Shown: positions 4,447-8,028 of the stretch, one piece after another
Position numbering within the stretch: position 1 is the first letter of the stretch
How the letters are laid out: every line of letters starts with the position of its first letter
Assembly (NCBI GenBank): GCA_027483285.1
Contig: JAIXUZ010000425.1
Span: 1-8,028, forward strand
Reading direction: 5' to 3'
Length of the DNA: 8,028 nucleotides
From: Bacteroidota bacterium
GTDB lineage: Bacteria > Bacteroidota > Bacteroidia > CAMBQF01
Position numbers and translations under genes: made by a program
The notes under the pieces: generated by a model
Told to the model about the DNA's origin: nothing
Seen by the model: only the letters and a program-made list of their open reading frames with translations
Database searches by the model: none

Positions 4447-6756
4447 ATGAAGAAGCTTGTTTTACTATCATTATCAATAGTTGTTGTGCTTTTTGCCAAT
4501 GCACAGCAGGTTGGCATAGGCCAGTGGAGGGACCATTTACCTTACAACAAAGGCCTTTCTGTTGCTGCTGCAGGAAATCGTGTTTATGTAGCTGTTGAAA
4601 CAGGCGTATTTTATTACGACTTGCTTGATAACTCTGTTACACGCTTATCTAAAGTATCAGGCTTGTCTGATATAGGCGCTACCGTTGTGCGCTACAATAA
4701 AAACCTTAAAACCCTTGTTATTGGCTACAACAATGGCAATATGGATTTAATAATCGACGGCAAAACCATTGAGAATTATTCTGATATAAAACGCAGCACC
4801 AGCATATTAGGTAAAAAGACCATAAACAACATTATGTTTATTGGCGAGAAGGCTTATATAGCAACCAATTTTGGTATTTCTGTATTCAACATACCCAATA
4901 AAGAATTTGAAGAAACTTATATTATTGGCCCCAACGGCTCTAACATAAACGTAAGCCAAACAGCTACAGATGGCACCTACCTTTACGCAGCAACTGATAT
5001 TGGCTTATACAAAGCCCAATTGAGTAATCCCTTTTTAAATGATTTTAACAACTGGTCAGTTGACACTGGCTTGCCAAACGGAACAAACAGCAGAATAAAT
5101 GCAGTTGTATTTGTGCACAATAAGCTATATGCCAACTACTCAAACCCTACTTTAACAACCGACACCTGTTTTGTTTACAATGGTGCTGATTGGGTTGACC
5201 GTTCTGCCGATTTTCATTTCCGCACAAATACACTTATAGCATCTAACGAAAAGCTTATTATTAGCTGCTATTTAGGATCTTACGTTTATGATGCTACCGG
5301 AAATTTACAATATCAGGTAACTGTACTTAACGATGGTACACTAAACCCTAACGAAGCTACTTATGATGACTTAGGCAACCTGTGGGTAGCTGATAAGAAC
5401 AACGGCGCCTATGTTAGTGGCGGTAATTTGCCTGAACAAAGGGTTACCCCTATTGGCCCGCAGCAAAAAGGTACTTTAAACATGGTTTTTAATAAAGGTA
5501 AGTTATGGACAGTGCCCGGTGGCACAATATACTACCAAAGCCCCTTCAACTTTGGCCAAGTATCTGTATACGATGGTACCAATTGGATGAACCGAACACG
5601 AGCTACAGATACAGTTTTAAATAACTCGTGGGATTACATGGCCGCTGCAATAGACCCTACCGACCCTAACCACGCCTATTTTACATCATGGGGCCGTGGC
5701 CTTGTAGAGTTAAAAAACAATGAATTTATAAGGTACACAGCTGCCAATAGTAACAATACTATATTGGTAGGCCAAGGCCAAACCTATACAGCCGGCGCTG
5801 CTTTCGAAACCAACGGAACACTTTGGTTTACCAATGCCTTTAACCAAAGTGGTATAATACGCCGTACTAAAGATGGAACCTTTACCGCTTTTAATTTTGG
5901 CACCTTATTAAATAACAAATTTACTGGGCCCTTAATTATAGACAGCTATGGTCAAAAATGGGCAGTGCTGGCGCGGGGAGGTGGTATATTGGTATTTAAA
6001 GACGAGAATGGAACCATACCTGCCAATAAGCGCCGTATCCTTTCTACATCGGCCGGGGCAGGTGCTTTACCCGACGAGGATGTTCGTGTAGTAGTTGAAG
6101 ACCTGGATGGCCAGGTTTGGGTGGGCACTGGCAAAGGCGTATGTGTGTTTTATTCGCCAGAGGCTATATTCACTGGCAGCAATTTTGATGCACAAAAACC
6201 AGGTATTGTAGAAGGTGGCTTTTTCTACCCATTGTTAGAAAACGAAAAAATTACCTGCATTGTAGTTGATGGGGCAAACCGCAAATGGATAGGTACTGAA
6301 AAAGGAGGGGTGTTTTTAATATCAGCCGATGGTAGCCAGCAGATATACAACTTCAATATTGATAATAGCCCATTGCTATCTAATACCATTTTCAGCATTG
6401 CGATAAATTCTGAAACAGGCGAGGTTTTTATTGCTACTGATGAAGGTTTGGTATCATACCGGGGTGATGCTACTGAAGGACTGGATACCTATGACAAAGT
6501 TTATGCTTTCCCAAATCCTGTTAGGCCAAACTACACCGGCCCTATTGCTATAAAAGGTTTAGTGCGTGATGCTGATGTTAAAATAACAGATATTGCAGGG
6601 CGTGTTGTATACCAGACAAAAGCCAATGGCGGTACCGCTGTTTGGAATGGTAACAACTTTAATGGCGACCGTGCTAAAACAGGTGTGTACCTTGTGTTTA
6701 CTACTAATACCGATGGTACACAAACAAACGTAACCAAAATTATGCTGGTGAACTAA
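4447..6756 (+). CDS. porZ: Type IX secretion system protein PorZ (beta-propeller protein with C-terminal sorting domain)
   Basis: A 769-residue exported protein, close to the roughly 776 of Porphyromonas gingivalis PorZ. In that species PorZ belongs to the surface attachment complex (PorU-PorV-PorQ-PorZ), binds anionic LPS and helps the PorU sortase anchor T9SS cargo to it. Residues 1-19 are a signal peptide ending ANAQ. The mature protein opens with GQWRDHLPYN, then LSKVSGLSD and LVIGYNNGNMDLI, a pattern I associate with the PorZ N-terminal propeller. Two-component-regulator-type propeller blades recur to about residue 675 (LWVADKNNGAY, VWVGTGKGVCVF, KWIGTEKGGVFLI, VFIATDEGLVSY). Residues 684-769 form a type A T9SS C-terminal domain (VYAFPNPV, DVKITDIAGRVVY, GVYLVFTTNTDG, KIMLVN). 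Another propeller protein with a sorting domain is the main alternative, but length, opening motif and architecture favour PorZ. It follows nadD by 38 bp and converges on hsp20. Confidence 0.82.
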   Translation: MKKLVLLSLSIVVVLFANAQQVGIGQWRDHLPYNKGLSVAAAGNRVYVAVETGVFYYDLLDNSVTRLSKVSGLSDIGATVVRYNKNLKTLVIGYNNGNMDLIIDGKTIENYSDIKRSTSILGKKTINNIMFIGEKAYIATNFGISVFNIPNKEFEETYIIGPNGSNINVSQTATDGTYLYAATDIGLYKAQLSNPFLNDFNNWSVDTGLPNGTNSRINAVVFVHNKLYANYSNPTLTTDTCFVYNGADWVDRSADFHFRTNTLIASNEKLIISCYLGSYVYDATGNLQYQVTVLNDGTLNPNEATYDDLGNLWVADKNNGAYVSGGNLPEQRVTPIGPQQKGTLNMVFNKGKLWTVPGGTIYYQSPFNFGQVSVYDGTNWMNRTRATDTVLNNSWDYMAAAIDPTDPNHAYFTSWGRGLVELKNNEFIRYTAANSNNTILVGQGQTYTAGAAFETNGTLWFTNAFNQSGIIRRTKDGTFTAFNFGTLLNNKFTGPLIIDSYGQKWAVLARGGGILVFKDENGTIPANKRRILSTSAGAGALPDEDVRVVVEDLDGQVWVGTGKGVCVFYSPEAIFTGSNFDAQKPGIVEGGFFYPLLENEKITCIVVDGANRKWIGTEKGGVFLISADGSQQIYNFNIDNSPLLSNTIFSIAINSETGEVFIATDEGLVSYRGDATEGLDTYDKVYAFPNPVRPNYTGPIAIKGLVRDADVKITDIAGRVVYQTKANGGTAVWNGNNFNGDRAKTGVYLVFTTNTDGTQTNVTKIMLVN

Positions 6757-6792
6757 AAAAGAAAAGGCCTCAATCTCATAGAGACCAAGGCC
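6755..6792 (-). terminator. Rho-independent terminator of the hsp20 gene, overlapping the porZ stop
   Basis: Bases 6766-6792 form an interrupted hairpin: GGCCT pairs with AGGCC, a 3x3 internal loop follows, then TCTC pairs with GAGA around an ATA loop. On the minus strand it begins 31 nt after the hsp20 stop and is followed by TTTTCTTTTTT (6765-6755), a good U-tract that runs into the porZ TAA (6754-6756). In the plus direction no T-run follows the hairpin, so it is a weak terminator for porZ. Confidence 0.75.
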
Positions 6793-6823
6793 ATTAACTG
6801 TTCACAAACTGTATGATAAGATC

Positions 6824-7258
6824 TTAATTAAGGTTTATCTCGCGAACGCTTGTTTGCTTGTCATTCGCTTTCTTAGGTAATATAACGGTTAAGATTCCGT
6901 TTTCGTATTTGCCTTCAATTTTTTCACCATCAATAGTATCAGGTAAGGTAAATGAGCGGCTGAATGATGTATGAACAAACTCGCGGCGCTTGAAGTTCTC
7001 TTTCGTTTCTGCATTTTCAGTTTTCGCTTCAGCAGACACTGTTAAGGTGTCGCCGTCTAATTTTACTTTTATACCTTCTTTGGTAAAGCCCGGGGCTGCA
7101 AAGTATAAGGTAAAGTTTTGGTCTGTCTCGGCAATGTTAACAGCAACAGAACGACCGTAAGCACGGTTAAGGGGAGTAAACTCATTGCTCCATACATCGT
7201 TAAAAAACGAGTTCATAAAGTCGGCAGGAGCATTCTTTTTAAATTTTACTAGTGTCAT
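6824..7258 (-). CDS. Hsp20 / alpha-crystallin family small heat-shock protein
   Basis: A 144-residue ATP-independent holdase chaperone that keeps unfolding proteins soluble as large oligomers in the cytoplasm. The N-terminal arm (1-35) is rich in Phe, Asn and Trp (DFMNSFFNDVW). The alpha-crystallin domain runs from about 36 to 130: VAVNIAETDQNFTLYFAAPGFTKEGIKVKLDGDTLTVSAE, RRE-F-SF-RSFTLPDTID, and the signature YENGILTVILPK at 118-129. A short tail ends in Ile141-Asn-Leu143, a relaxed form of the I-x-I/V motif that docks onto neighbouring subunits. Length is normal. The ATG (7256-7258) is preceded by an A/T-rich leader without Shine-Dalgarno. I see no CIRCE element and no clear TAnnTTTG in the upstream DNA, so the mode of heat control cannot be read here. 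The gene stands alone, with its own terminator against porZ. Confidence 0.95.
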   Translation of the reverse strand: MTLVKFKKNAPADFMNSFFNDVWSNEFTPLNRAYGRSVAVNIAETDQNFTLYFAAPGFTKEGIKVKLDGDTLTVSAEAKTENAETKENFKRREFVHTSFSRSFTLPDTIDGEKIEGKYENGILTVILPKKANDKQTSVREINLN

Positions 7259-7327
7259 GATATTTAATTTTTTAAGTTTTAAATTGATACAATCCCTATT
7301 TCAAATTCAGTACCAAGCAATAAAATG

Positions 7328-7377
7328 CGACTTTTTGTCGTTTACTTATCAATAAACAAGCCATTTTGTCTGTTTAT
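7328..7377. repeat. Two small inverted repeats in the hsp20-lpxB divergent region
   Basis: The first is CGAC-TTTTT-GTCG (7328-7340), a 4-bp stem with a T5 loop. The second is ATAAACA (7352-7358) and its perfect complement TGTTTAT (7371-7377), separated by 12 bp. Both lie within the 174-bp region between the divergent hsp20 and lpxB starts. They could be operator half-sites or short hairpins, but short inverted repeats are expected by chance in such A/T-rich DNA. No other feature is recognised in this region apart from the weak lpxB promoter. Confidence 0.3.
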
Positions 7378-7417
7378 ACATTTAATAATGATGTTTTAAG
7401 GGTATAGATAGACCTAT

Positions 7418-7425
7418 TAATTTTA
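7418..7425 (+). promoter_or_regulatory. Possible -7 element for lpxB
   Basis: TAATTTTA has one mismatch from TAnnTTTG and ends 7 bp before the lpxB ATG. TTTT at 7394-7397 lies 20 bp upstream and could act as a degenerate -33 element. The implied 5' leader would be only a few bases. Confidence is limited because both elements are imperfect. Confidence 0.35.
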
Positions 7426-7432
7426 GTGAACA

Positions 7433-8028
7433 ATGAAGTACTATGTAATTGCAGGCGAAGCCTCGGGCGATTTGCATGCATCTAACCTGATTAAGCACAT
7501 TAAATTAGCTGATACCGGTGCGCAGCTCCGCGCGTGGGGTGGCGATTTGATGCATAAACAGGGTGCTGAAATTGTTAAAGACTACCGCGAACTGGCTTTT
7601 ATGGGCTTTATTGAAGTTACCATGAACCTGCGCACCATATTAAACAACATTAGCTTTTGCAAGCAGGATATACTGGCTTATAAGCCCGATGCTATTATAT
7701 TGGTAGACTATCCCGGCTTTAACCTGCGTATTGCCAAATGGGCCAAAAAACAAGGCATTAAGGTTATCTATTATATATCGCCCCAAATATGGGCATGGAA
7801 ACAATCGCGGGTGCACCAGATAAAACGCGATGTTGATTTGATGCTGGCAATACTGCCGTTTGAAGAAGAGTTTTACCATCGCTTTGATTATAAAGTACAC
7901 TTTGTTGGGCATCCGTTGCTTGATGCCATTGCCGAAAGGCCATTACCCAACAGGCCCGAGAAACCATACATAGCAGTGCTACCCGGCAGCCGTAAGCAGG
8001 AGATTGAAAAGATGCTGCCCATAATGCT
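7433..8028 (+). CDS. lpxB: Lipid-A-disaccharide synthase LpxB (3'-truncated by window edge)
   Basis: The first 198 codons of LpxB, a GT19 peripheral inner-membrane glycosyltransferase. It joins UDP-2,3-diacylglucosamine to lipid X to form the lipid A disaccharide (EC 2.4.1.182). The full E. coli enzyme is about 382 residues, so roughly half is visible. Landmarks are the N-terminal IAGEASGDLHA (6-16), LAFMGFIEV (54-62), IILVDYPGFNLRIA (88-101), YYISPQIWAWKQSRV (113-127), FVGHPLLDA (157-165) and LPGSRKQEI (183-191), all characteristic of the family. No stop occurs before the window end; the last two bases begin an incomplete codon. The ATG is fixed by the MKYYVIAGEASGD opening. It is divergent from hsp20 across 174 bp. 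In many other bacteria lpxB sits in an lpxD-fabZ-lpxA-lpxB cluster; here its upstream neighbour is not an lpx gene. Confidence 0.97.
   Translation, partial: MKYYVIAGEASGDLHASNLIKHIKLADTGAQLRAWGGDLMHKQGAEIVKDYRELAFMGFIEVTMNLRTILNNISFCKQDILAYKPDAIILVDYPGFNLRIAKWAKKQGIKVIYYISPQIWAWKQSRVHQIKRDVDLMLAILPFEEEFYHRFDYKVHFVGHPLLDAIAERPLPNRPEKPYIAVLPGSRKQEIEKMLPIM

Noticed and set aside
4202..4504. Minus-strand 100-codon frame across the nadD-porZ junction
   Set aside because: It overlaps two well-supported genes on the opposite strand and has no domain signal.
7259..7432. CIRCE or another classical heat-shock operator before hsp20
   Set aside because: The TTAGCACTC-N9-GAGTGCTAA pattern is absent on both strands.
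7640..7967. Minus-strand frames of 90 and 67 codons near the window end
   Set aside because: They lie antisense to lpxB, which shows strong family motifs on the plus strand through to the window end.
1..8028. RNA genes, CRISPR arrays, insertion sequences, phage or toxin-antitoxin genes
   Set aside because: I looked for tRNA-like cloverleaves, regularly spaced repeats, terminal inverted repeats with transposase motifs, and small gene pairs. None could be supported; the gaps are all under 180 bp and mostly hold promoters or terminators.

Overview
The window looks like chromosomal DNA from a free-living member of the Bacteroidota. The basis is a recognisable type IX secretion (T9SS) component (PorZ) with a C-terminal sorting domain, the Bacteroidota-type N-terminal domain on a collagen-like surface protein, exact TAnnTTTG promoter -7 elements, and start codons preceded by A/T-rich leaders without clear Shine-Dalgarno sequences. 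I would guess a sphingobacterial or chitinophagal lineage, but the sequence does not fix the genus.

Layout. Positions 2-1114 (+) hold the 3' part of a GH36 alpha-galactosidase, cut by the window start. Its stop overlaps the start of a DgkA/undecaprenol-kinase-family gene (1111-1488, +). Convergent to it, only 5 bp away, is a cation diffusion facilitator (1494-2495, -). Upstream of that on the same strand, behind a strong hairpin terminator, lies a secreted collagen-like protein (2602-3726, -). A 106-bp divergent promoter region with a TAnnTTTG element on each strand leads into nadD (3833-4408, +) and then porZ (4447-6756, +). A small heat-shock protein gene (6824-7258, -) converges on porZ, and its terminator overlaps the porZ stop codon. 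Finally lpxB (7433-8028, +) begins and runs off the window end.

Function. Most genes are housekeeping or envelope-related: NAD synthesis (nadD), lipid A synthesis (lpxB), lipid carrier phosphorylation (dgkA family), protein secretion and surface anchoring (porZ), metal efflux (CDF), proteostasis (hsp20) and carbohydrate breakdown (GH36). They do not form one obvious pathway. PorZ and LpxB both connect to lipopolysaccharide, but their proximity is probably incidental.

I found no RNA gene, mobile element, CRISPR array or prophage, and no convincing undescribed multi-gene system. The points most worth a second look are the charge-free, Thr-rich collagen domain with its unassigned C-terminal head, the four-cysteine tail of the CDF transporter, the apparently leaderless nadD promoter, and the compact terminator arrangements.
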